Source of the DNA: Pohlia nutans
Lineage: Eukaryota; Streptophyta; Bryopsida; Bryales; Mniaceae
Direction of reading: 5' to 3'
Assembly (NCBI GenBank): GCA_022496805.1
Contig: CM040102.1
Span: 17,825,955-17,889,954 of the forward strand
Length of the DNA stretch: 64,000 bases
Of the stretch, positions 45,001-54,010 are shown in pieces. The notes below the pieces were generated by a model. It did no database searches. It was not told the origin of the DNA and was given only the letters and a program-made list of their open reading frames with translations. Position numbers and translations under genes: made by a program. Each line of letters opens with the position of its first letter. Position 1 is the stretch's first letter.

Positions 45001-45294
45001 TACTTGGATGTTAGGACGGGTCTTGAGTTAACATTTCTGGTTCTATTTGGTGCAATGATGCTCATGTACCAATTCTCCCTACAAATTACGCTCTCAAAAA
45101 TCTGAACTGGTATGTTGATTGTTGTGTGGTGGGGATTTTCAGCCAGGAAAGCTATGAAGATTGCTGCAGATTGTTGCATATACACAAACCATAACTTCAC
45201 AATTGAGCAAATCGATGTTGCCCGGAGGAGTTTGGAGGATGTGAAGCAGGCGGCCGTTCTGTCTGCCTCAGAGCCTTGCTCTACAAGCAGTTAG
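42003..45294 (+). CDS. HslV-type (ClpQ) threonine peptidase, intron-containing, likely mitochondrial
   Basis: HslV is the bacterial two-ring peptidase that works with the ATPase HslU; eukaryotic copies act in mitochondria. Model exons: 42003-42148, 43282-43460, 43733-43795, 44042-44046, 44222-44287, 44417-44501, 44915-44995, 45143-45294. They sum to 777 nt, 258 codons plus stop, with all phases matching. Exon 1 encodes a basic, Ser/Leu/Arg-rich leader with no acidic residue in the first 18 positions ([18 protein letters not shown]), fitting mitochondrial import. The catalytic Thr is residue 63, directly after Gly in [14 protein letters not shown]. Also present are [17 protein letters not shown] (active-site Lys), [44 protein letters not shown] and [18 protein letters not shown]-terminal tail of about 20 residues exceeds bacterial length. 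HslU is not in the window. Confidence 0.9.
42541..42580. repeat. Perfect 17-bp hairpin in HslV intron 1
   Basis: The arm AAAAATGGTACTTAAAT is exactly complementary to 42564-42580 with a 6-nt loop. No wider element edges were found. Confidence 0.9.
42903..43212 (-). mobile_element. hAT-type MITE in HslV intron 1
   Basis: 310 bp, ends CAGTGATCTCAAAAC and GTTCTGGGATCACTG, flanked by a perfect 8-bp duplication GTTGGGAG (42895-42902 and 43213-43220). It is in opposite orientation to the related copy at 41526-41831, so the two form an inverted pair around exon 1. Confidence 0.92.
44042..44046 (+). other. 5-nt microexon of the HslV gene
   Basis: GCCAG lies between an AG (44040-44041, in TTGGTTGCAG) and GTATGAG. 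It supplies the missing two-thirds of a Gly codon and a Gln codon, giving H-S-G-Q-L-T-R as in HslV relatives. Skipping it shifts the frame and the next exon then hits a stop. No other AG/GT pair that I tried keeps the frame. Confidence 0.75.
44553..44790. mobile_element. Stowaway MITE in HslV intron 6
   Basis: 238 bp flanked by TA (44551-44552 and 44791-44792), with perfect terminal repeats of about 23 bp beginning CTCCCTCCGTCCCAAAG, the classic plant Stowaway end. It lies between exons 6 and 7 and does not touch the splice sites. Confidence 0.95.
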
Positions 45295-45932
45295 TAGGGC
45301 AGTTTCTCTGAGTAAGAGGTCCATCATCGTGCTTCTGAGTCCAATTTTGATTTTGGAAGAACTGTGGATCATCAACGCTGGAATTTGCATTCCTGAGTCT
45401 TAGCTTTGGCTTTCCGCAACTGAAGTGATCTCCATAAATGACATCATCCAGAGACAGCCTTTCAATTTCTATGCAACAAGTGAGAGCTTACCAAAGGGAG
45501 AATTGGAACTATTTACATTTTGTTCGACTTCTTGTATCATGTGTCGAATAGGGGGAGTTGTTTTTGCGAGAAGTGGTTCCTTGTTTGCAGGTCAGGAACG
45601 TCGATGAGAAGTTTTTTGTTAGCTTCTTCTGTAAACACCATCAATAGCTCTTGTGGGCACGTTACATGTGAATACTTGGTTTACTTCGCTATCATTGATT
45701 GAAGTTGGAGATATGATGCTGACCTGTTTATGATGGTTAATATTTTACTGCACGGTCGAAAGTTGGTACTGTGAACTGGTTTGGGACGTAATCCTTGCTG
45801 TGGCTTCTTTCTCTACTTGGGAACAAGTCTTGTGAAGGTGCACTGTGGCAGTGTATAGTAGGTTGTGAGCTTGCAAAGATGAAGAATGATTGATTCTCTG
45901 TATGGTGAAAAACTGTGAAAGGAACTAGCTGA
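45295..45932 (+). other. HslV 3' flank
   Basis: Presumed 3' UTR and flank; mixed composition, no further ORF of note. The transcript end is not visible with certainty. Confidence 0.4.
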
Positions 45933-46394
45933 GGCCCTCTTTACACTACAGGCGAGAAGCCGTGGAGAAAACCTCACAAGGGCCATGGCTCATCTTTGAG
46001 AAGCCAACCTGTGAACTTGACGGCCTTTGGATATAGTGTAAAGTGAGAAGGGGCTACAAAATAAAGTACCGGTTTTAAAAAGTAAAGTTCTTACATATTC
46101 CTTAAAAAATAAAAAATAATTGGTTGTGAGAATTTGGCTTGATGGCCCCCTGGATTTTGCGTTAGACCCACCTCTTGAGGTGGGCTTGACGGAAAATCCG
46201 GGAGCCTTCCAAAATGTCTATTTTTCCTGCCACTAAGGACAAAAGTGTTGTCCATGTCATTTTCTCCTCCTTTTGTCCCTTGGGCTGAGAATTTCGGGTG
46301 TAAAGTGACATTCTTTGGTCTTCTCGATTTTTAGGCCTCCCATTGGTTGAAATTTCTCTCTTCACGGCTTCTCGCCTCTAGTGTAAAGAGGCCC
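45933..46394. mobile_element. Tourist-like MITE downstream of HslV
   Basis: 462 bp with terminal repeats GGCCCTCTTTACACTA at the left and the inverse of GAGGCCC at the right, pairing over about 32 bp (GGCGAGAAGCCGTG shared). Flanked by TGA on both sides (45930-45932, 46395-46397), a 3-bp duplication as in PIF/Harbinger. The interior holds CCCACCTCTTGAGGTGGG, itself a palindrome. Confidence 0.85.
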
Positions 46395-46635
46395 TGAGTA
46401 ACAGTGCTTGTTCTGATAATGGTGTCATTATCTTTGCTTGTCATTAGAGTTATCCTAGAATGTGTGCAAAAGAAGTTCGCTGACCTTGTGTCAGTAGAAG
46501 GCAATATTGATATTGCCTGATTTCAGTACAGAAGGAGGGGTCTATGACTATTTAAATTCAATGACATATGTACTTAAATCTGTACAAAGGAGGGGCCTAT
46601 ACTTAAATTCAAAAAAGGGCCAAATGCCTTTGAAT

Positions 46636-47409
46636 TGAACCCTTAAACGTCCACACTGAGGGCGGACTTCCATGTAAGGGGGGCAGTGGGTGGAAGGCAC
46701 TAGAAGACAAGAATTGAGGTCTCAAGAACCACCGATGCTCCATCCATTTCGGTACAAAGGAAATTTATACTCTAGAATCCTCCTGTTTCCACCCATATCG
46801 GTGGAGCTTCCTCCTTTTGAGGACCGGCCACCCACTGCCCCTCTTGCATGGAAGTCGGCCCTAAGTTACCTTGTCAAACCTCATCAATTCTTCACATTCT
46901 TAAATATATTATACTTCTCTGGTATTTTTCAAATATAATTTGTCATTAAACCAATTTTTCCTGATTTTTCCATAACCATTTAGATAAAAATGAATTTTAT
47001 AAGCATTTAAAAGATTTTTTCTTAAGAAAATCATAGTAATTTAAATTTTTCTTAAAATAGTACAATTTTTTAAAGAAAAATGTAAATAATAGTGATGAAC
47101 AACAAGATGTAAGTTGCATGCTTCTTGGTTTACATAAAAAGAAATTTACATAAAAAGAAATTTTATAGAAAAACATTTTCCGTAGTGTATATTGGAATTT
47201 TAGGGTTTTGAGCTTTTAAGTGCTATAAAAAATTGCAATTTTAACAATTATGAAGAATGGTAAATTGAATTAGAAAATAGAAGACAACCCCCACACTTTT
47301 TTAGTTGGGACCATTTTTGATTGAAATTAAGAATGAGGTGAAAATTAGTGTTCGACTAAAATAAGACCAAACATGGCCCAATGGGGCTCCTTGTATACTT
47401 AAGGGTTAA
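46636..47409 (+). mobile_element. TTAA-family copy carrying a nested Tourist-like MITE
   Basis: The left edge TGAA-CCCTTAAACGTCC and the right edge TATACTTAAGGG-TTAA. It is 774 bp, and about 570 bp without the nested MITE (46660-46861), i.e. the usual family size. The left target site has drifted from TTAA to TGAA. Confidence 0.65.
46660..46861. mobile_element. Tourist-like MITE nested in a TTAA-family copy
   Basis: 202 bp with 34-bp terminal inverted repeats (three mismatches), starting GGGCGGACTTCCATG and GGGCCGACTTCCATG, and CAGTGGGTGG at the inner edge. The flanking triplets are TGA and TAA. Confidence 0.8.
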
Positions 47410-47967
47410 GTATAATTCTATTGAAGTGTAGAACTTGTCTTTTTGTGGTAGATACGGTAAATAATGTCATCCAAACTTTAATAATTAAGAAGTGTTACCC
47501 TCATAATTTAAAAAATATTATCTTCATAATTAGGACCTTATCATATAGCATACCATTTGTTTATAATGATGGAGGGTCTATTCTCTTTGATTTTGGGGAC
47601 TTTTAGGCAATATTTTTGGAAGAGTTCTTTTTTCTCTATATAATCACATTTAGAATCACATTAGGTTTCATTGTTATCTTACCTTCCAATTTCACTCATG
47701 TGATAGTCACTTCCTTTCAACAACCAATGAGTACTCTTGTTTTTTGGATTATATAAAACTAAATCTTCTTTGTAGTAAGGCCTTTGATATTTTATGTTTT
47801 GTGCAATTTATAAGCAATAATTACAAAATCTTAAAAGTTGTTATACTATACAGTAGTGTAGAGTCTCTCCTTGATCATGGGTAAATAGTCCTTGTACTAC
47901 TAGAACCCCGTCATAAAGAATCAAGAGATGAATGTAAGGATTTATCTTTTATGAACCAACATCACCG
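47410..47967. other. AT-rich spacer, nothing recognised
   Basis: No gene or repeat edge supported. Confidence 0.4.
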
Positions 47968-48208
47968 TTAACCTTAAACGACAATTCCTTTCCTGATACC
48001 ACACCCAAAATCTCTTTTAAATTCCATTTAAAGCATGATTCTGTGTTTAATTTACTTTAGCTTTATTCTAAAGAAGTATAGATCTCTCTAAGGTGCTCGG
48101 GTTGGAATTTTAAAAATCCCATTTGGTGCAATGGTGTAGAAGTTATGAGCAAGATTCTCCCAAACTAAAACCAAGCCCATGGGGTTGGCATTGTCGTTTA
48201 AAGGTTAA
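47968..48208. mobile_element. Short TTAA-family element with longer inverted ends
   Basis: 241 bp. The left TTAACCTTAAACGACAAT and the inverse of the right end TTAACCTTTAAACGACAAT match over 18 bp apart from one extra T. It ends in the same TTAA (48205-48208) that starts the next element. Confidence 0.75.
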
Positions 48209-48786
48209 CCCTTAAACATTTTCACCCTTTTTAGATTTGGCAGTTTTTCAAAGATGCATTAGAAAATACAACTAAGAGGGATATTTTCAACTTGATGAAA
48301 GAATAAAAATTGTACATTATGAATTGTAGATTCTATCCATACAGTTAGATTTGCAATTGCTATCTTCAATGTTTGTGTATAAAATTTCAAACTTAACATT
48401 TTAAATTCTTTTGTAATATGATTACAAATAAGATATTGATAGTCTAATAATGAATTTTTTTGGGATAAGTTGAAATGTAATACTCTAAATGTAGTGATTT
48501 TTGGAGATTTTTTGGTTGCTTGATTTTAGTACTTGAATTTTCCAATAGCACTTTTAGACTAAAATCTTCAAAATTTTGGGTGGAACACTACAACGTGAAA
48601 TGAGGCATAAAAATTTCACAAATCATCCGCTTTCTAATCGGATCACACACGCACAAAGCTAATTTCCCATAAAAGTTTCAGTAAAAAATCCACACTGCAA
48701 AAACTGCATGATGGATGAGAAATCGGAGTTCAAATCCGTACATCATGCAAAATAGGGAGCAAAATGGTTGGGCGCTTAGGAGTTAA
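48205..48786 (+). mobile_element. TTAA family, subfamily C, best-preserved copy
   Basis: 582 bp, TTAA-CCCTTAAACATTTTC at the left and GGGCGCTTAGGAG-TTAA at the right. The interior aligns with 7614-8188 and 57629-58197. Both boundary TTAA sites are shared with neighbouring elements. Confidence 0.8.
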
Positions 48787-49356
48787 CCCCTCAAGGACCA
48801 AGGCTAATTTTCCAAATTCGGTCAACTCACTGCAGAATGAGTATTGATCCTCAATTCTTGAGATTTTTGGTGGTGATTCTACTCTTTGTAACGAAGATGG
48901 GATGGTAATTTGTGTACGTAGGTGATGTATAAATCAAAAGATACAATCATATAAAGGTGAAAAACCTAACTGTGGGCAGCTCCTGAAAATTTTCATATAG
49001 TGAGCTATGCATCTGAATTTTTGCACACAATGAGCTAACACCCTCATGCACACAATTGCCAAATTCATTTTACCAAATTTGAGACTAAACTTTGCATTTT
49101 CAACATTTCCAAAAAGTTTCAAATATGAGCAGCATGCCAAAAAAAAGGTGCAACCAACTTTGAAGCTTATAATGTTACTATTAAAGAACTTTGAACGGTT
49201 GAAATTTTGTAGGTTGTAATAAATTCAAGTTGCTTGAAATAACCTACGATTGGATTGGTAAAAAAGGTCATAGATCAAAAACTATTTGTCTTTTTATGAG
49301 AAGGGATATTTTGGAGTGTTTGGAGATGAACATAGTTGTGGTCCTTTAGGGGTTAA
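48783..49356 (+). mobile_element. TTAA family, subfamily A copy 2
   Basis: 574 bp, TTAA-CCCCTCAAGGACC at the left and GGTCCTTTAGGGG-TTAA at the right, aligned end to end with 1215-1790. Its left TTAA is the right TTAA of the preceding C copy. Confidence 0.85.
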
Positions 49357-50019
49357 TATGAATTCAAAAGAAATAATATGGTTGTAAAATATACATTTCA
49401 TCTTCTATTAGTGATTTTTCAATATAACATACATTTTCAAATATTGCAATTTTAATGCAACCATTAATCAATTGTAATGCACAGATCATGTAGGATGGAA
49501 ATTGAGACTTCATGCCTTGAATTTCACAAAAAATTATTTATCCTATGCACTTTGTTACATCTATGTATTGAGATAGGTTGTTTAATTTGTTTCGTTTCGT
49601 TTCGTTTTTTTACATTGAGATCTTTGTGACCGTGCGCCCAACGGGTGTGTTATTTGCACTGTCTGAAAAGCTCTTGACAAGGACGGGTGTACGGAGTTCG
49701 GTTTGTCGCGCTTAGACTTGTGGTGTAAAGTTATGGATTTTTGAGTGATTTTTGTCACAATAAATTGTATTAAATTATGAAAAATTGAATGAGAGTGTTT
49801 TTGATGTCATTCTTGGCCTTGTTGGAAATCTCTCGACAAGTAGGGGTGCATCAAAGTTGTTTTGTAGTTTTTGGACCTATGGTGTGAAAGTTATGGATTT
49901 TCAATCAAATTTCATCACTATAAATTGAATTAAAGTTTGAATAAATTATTCTAAAAAGAAAAGAGAAACAAAACACAAAGAATGCATGGGAACACAGAGA
50001 ATACACAAAAACATATGGA
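49357..50019. other. Intergenic DNA, nothing recognised
   Basis: Includes three tandem TTTCG units near 49590. No gene. Confidence 0.4.
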
Positions 50020-50125
50020 ATAGGGGGAACATGGGGAGCTCGGGAAGCATAGAGAGCATAGAAAGCATAGAGAACACGGGAAGCATGGAGAGCATGGGAA
50101 GTACAGAGAGCATGAGGAACATCTG
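50020..50125 (+). repeat. Minisatellite of about 9-bp GGAAGCATA/GAGAGCATA units
   Basis: Irregular tandem units such as GGGAAGCATAGAGAGCATA recur over about 105 bp, with a degenerate extension upstream. The Cys/Ser/Pro-rich minus-strand frame through it is a product of the repeat. Confidence 0.8.
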
Positions 50126-50614
50126 GGCCTACGACACAAGGCTACAATAGCTAGTATTAATATATGTGAAATCAATTTTTTGAAAGGATATTCAAAGTGG
50201 GTCGTAAATGATTACTTCCTATATCCAAAAACAATTGTCTTGTTTTTGGCATTTTCTGTCCCGGAATAATTGTCCTATGCTCTATACTTCAAATGTGAGC
50301 CGTGCACACTTTAAATAGGGCGAACTATTTTGCAACTCATAAAATTATCAATTGGATTTTATCTTGAATTTTTAAATTAAGAATTTCAACTCGTAAGAAT
50401 TTTGGATTTCAAATGAATTCAAATCTTATTTGTTGTAGTTCAGAATCATTGTTTTTGAGAATTCATATGTGTTCCATCATGAATATTTTTCCACAAATAG
50501 CCACTCCTAAAGGTAACATTATCAACATCATGTTCACTTTTCAAGTATTGAGATGTCTTTTTTGGAAAAAAATAATGTTATAGTCAAACCTCTTTAAAGG
50601 TTACCTCATGTATA
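50126..50614. other. Intergenic DNA, nothing recognised
   Basis: No gene or element edge supported. Confidence 0.4.
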
Positions 50615-50617
50615 TTA

Positions 50618-51132
50618 GGGGCGGTTTACACTAAGGACCAAGAGCTATGACTATGGAATTCTAAAATCTGTGATTGGCCCAAAAAGAGCTCTTGGTCCCA
50701 TTTGACTTCACACTACCTTGAAAAAAGGAGAATGACCACTAACTTTGAGGTCCCCAAAAACTACTAAAATCTGCCATTTGAATAATGTGCCATGGTCCAA
50801 CGGGTTTTCCGTTGAGTTGAGGCAAAATGCTCGACTCAACGGAAATCAAGGAAGCCGTAAGGCTGAAAATCAGCCATTGGCCAAATTTTTTTATTTTAAT
50901 ATATTTTTTTTCCCGATTTTTTTGACGTTACTGTAGATCGTTGGGATTTATATTAAAAAAATCAGCCCGAAGTTGTCCCGGTCCAAATCCACTTTACACT
51001 ACAAGAGTGACCAAGCCACTCAAAAATCCATTTTTGATTTTTCATGGTCACGGCTCTTGGCCAAGAGCCATGACCATGAAAATGGTTTAATTATCTTGGT
51101 CATGGCTCTTGGTCCTTAGTGTAAACCACCCC
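50618..51132. mobile_element. Tourist-like MITE with TTA target duplication
   Basis: 515 bp with terminal repeats GGGGCGGTTTACACTAAGG (inverse of the right end: GGGGTGGTTTACACTAAGG), flanked by TTA (50615-50617 and 51133-51135). The interior has large hairpins (CATGGTCACGGCTCTTGG with its complement) like the related 40827-41297 element. No ORF. Confidence 0.92.
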
Positions 51133-51189
51133 TTAGTTAACTTTTTGTTACTCCGTCAAATATTACACTAGTGATGGCCCGAGTAATGG

Positions 51190-52168
51190 TTAACCCCTCA
51201 CCGCCCAAGGGGACGAAAAGTGTCCTCTCATAGTCTCGCAGTAAAATTCAAAGTGCTGTAACTTTTGCATCCAATGTCCTAATTCAATAAAACTTGTTGG
51301 GAAAGTTGCGCATATTAGTCTAGTTTTAGTGGTAAAATTTTCAGATCAATCCAAGATGTACTGAGTTTTTGAGAGCCATTCGAAGTTCACAAGTTCAATT
51401 TGAGTTCACCTCACTGCATTATGATGGCTGCAACTTCGGGGGTTTGTATCTTTCTCATCAAATGTTCGTTTTCAATAAAAATTGTTGGGTTTTGTTTCCA
51501 ATAAAGCCTAGTTATTGTGGTGAAATTTTCATGTCAATCCAAGTTGTTTTGAATGTTTGGGAGCATTTCGAAGTTCAAAATCCAGACATTTTTGAATTAC
51601 AATGAACTTCGGCAGCTTATAACTTCTTCATACATGGTCCGTTTTCGATAATTTTTGTTGGAAAAGTTGCGCATACTAGTCTTGTTTACAAGAATAAAAT
51701 TTCATATGAATCCAAGAGGTTATGAGTGACTGAGAAGCATTTTAGTAGAGGGAGGTTCATACATAGATGTGATTTTTTGCTACTTTTTCATTGTTTTCTG
51801 ACATTTCAAAACAATTTTGCGAACACAATGAGTCAATTGAATGAGATTTTTTTTCACCAAAGTGTTTGTCTTTTGGTTTCAATCACTTTGAAGTTTAATT
51901 TTTTTTCATTTGAGTAGGTTTAGAAATCGAATTTCACCTCCAAATGTGTTTTAAAAAAAAATTCAGCATCTTTTTTCAACACTAAAACATTATAATCTTT
52001 CAATCTATACGGTCAAATGACCCCAATTGTTTTTCACACCATCTACAACATGCACACTACAATATTGTACGGTTGAGATTTTCATACCTCACTGAGATTT
52101 AGACTTATAGGACTTGAAAAGCAAGTCAGCTTTTACACATGTTTGGACTTCAGGCGATGAGGGGTTAA
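51190..52168 (+). mobile_element. TTAA family, subfamily F copy 2
   Basis: 979 bp, TTAA-CCCCTCACCGCCCAAGG at the left and CAGGCGATGAGGGG-TTAA at the right. The interior aligns with 20571-21387 but is about 160 bp longer, with internally repeated blocks around GGTGAAATTTTCATGTCAATCC, suggesting duplication within the element. Confidence 0.8.
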
Positions 52169-54010
52169 GTTAGTGTTAGATGGTTAATCTTTTCTACTCC
52201 CTCTAGTGTTAGCTCCGCATCGATAAATGTTAACGTGCCACTTGGAACGACACAATAGATGGTTCATGCTATTACCTATCACAAGCTGTCATTCATAACA
52301 TCTAATTCATACAATTGGTAATAAACTATGTGGTCACAAGATGTTATTCATAATAATTATTTGTCAACTCATTAGAGTTATCCGTAAAGTAAAAAGGGGG
52401 TACTTTGTTTGTAGAGCACGAGGATTGGTGTGGAGGCACAGATAGATTCCCTTTTGGAAACTTGAATGCAGTGTGGGGGAGCTTCTGTTGCATTGGTGAG
52501 GTGCAAGGTTCGAATCTTCTTAACAACACAGAGCCTTGTGATTGGTCAAAAGAAAAAGAGCTAAAACTTGTTTCCGTCGCCTTTCAAGCTAACAAACTAG
52601 ATTAGCCTTGACTTTCTTCTTGAGAAAATGTTTTGCTCCATTTTATGGATAACTCTATTAACTCATCATGTGTATTGGTTAGCTTTTTGGTACTCCCGAG
52701 GCATAACTTTTAAAGAGGCTTGAGTGTAACTTGATTTGAAACAAGTAGCCAGTCACATAGTCTCTGCCTAAGTATTTACCCTAAATTTACTTTTACAGCT
52801 TGTTTATACTGTTCAACCATATAACTCCTTGAAATCAAAGCGTGGGGCTAATACAATACAGTAAAATAAGAAAGTTGTTTCTGTACAGAGTGAGTATTTT
52901 AGAATCCAAAAGTCCCACACTCCCACCACAATCTCACCCTCCCTCCCACAGAAGAGGACCGGAATGGAACTCTAAAATCGCTTCCATCTGACACCCCACC
53001 CCCTCACGTATCCGTACTGTACACCAAGCCTTCGTATTCTCCCCTTTGAATGCTCGAAGCAACGGACCCAATGCACAAAAGTCTCGCCAAAGACCCTCTC
53101 TCTGTCTGTCTCATGGCCCATTCACACCAGCCCCCTGCCACTCCTGAAAGCCTGGGAGGTAAAATGAAATTTTTATTTTTTATTTTTTACAGCTTTATCC
53201 TTTCCTGCTTCAACTATTGTTGAACCATTGTGCAACTGCGTTAGAGTGCCACAATTGTAGACATGTACAGTTTTTGCATTGCGTTGCTTCCTAACATGCG
53301 GTGGAGTAATTCCTCTTTACATATTTTATATTTTTTTGACCTCACGATCCTTCAAAGTTATAGAGTGGGTGGATTAGAATGGGCCTTCAGCAAGAGGACT
53401 CAACTCTGTTGCGGAGCACCAGTCGAGCTGATGATGAGCACTTCTTTCCTGCACTGCAATATAAGTTATGCTACCTTGAACGCTTGCATTGTGCTCAATG
53501 AAGCTCCAGTAGCAACATCTTCGCAACAACAAACGACACCACTACATCACTTTTAGACGACGGCATTCATTTGCATTCTCGTCAACACCTCGAATAAATT
53601 TTCAAGGAAACACCCTCCCATCACACTCGGACCGCTCTTCCGTCTGCACGCGCATGCCTTCATTCATTCCACGAACATCTATCAGTGCCAGATCCTTCGA
53701 CTGCGGCTCAGACGCGAAAACATGTCTACAGTAGTATTGTGTATCGAGTCTAAAGTTAGAAAACCTAGATTATCATATTCCCGATCTCTCAGGTCCACTC
53801 CTTGCTTTACAGTACCTCGGTGGGCTGATTATTGCCATCCCGCATTTCTGGAAGACATGCCCCTCTTTCGTGCTTCCGGGTAGCCAATTTCTGAGCGTCC
53901 ATGGGGAATCGGGAAACGCCCGATTCGGCCATCGCGTGAGCTCGTGTAGCGAGGGCGGCAGCAGCTGCTGTCCGTCGACAAGGCAAGGGTGAGGTGAGGT
54001 GCGGGAGGAG
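52169..54010. other. Flank upstream of the LHT-like gene
   Basis: An inverted pair GAGTTATCCGTAAAG (near 52376) and GGATAACTC (near 52646) may bound a further MITE, but its target duplication is unclear. A pyrimidine-rich stretch around 53095-53115 and the GC-richer DNA from 52900 on probably include the promoter and 5' UTR of the transporter gene. No TATA box is called. Confidence 0.4.

Noticed and set aside
49951..50175. Cys/Ser/Pro-rich minus-strand protein
   Set aside because: It is generated by the 9-bp minisatellite read in one frame; no start context or homology.
52430..52540. tRNA-like B box (GGTTCGAATC) suggesting a tRNA gene or SINE
   Set aside because: No matching A box at the right distance and no cloverleaf could be drawn. 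It remains at most a hint of a SINE.
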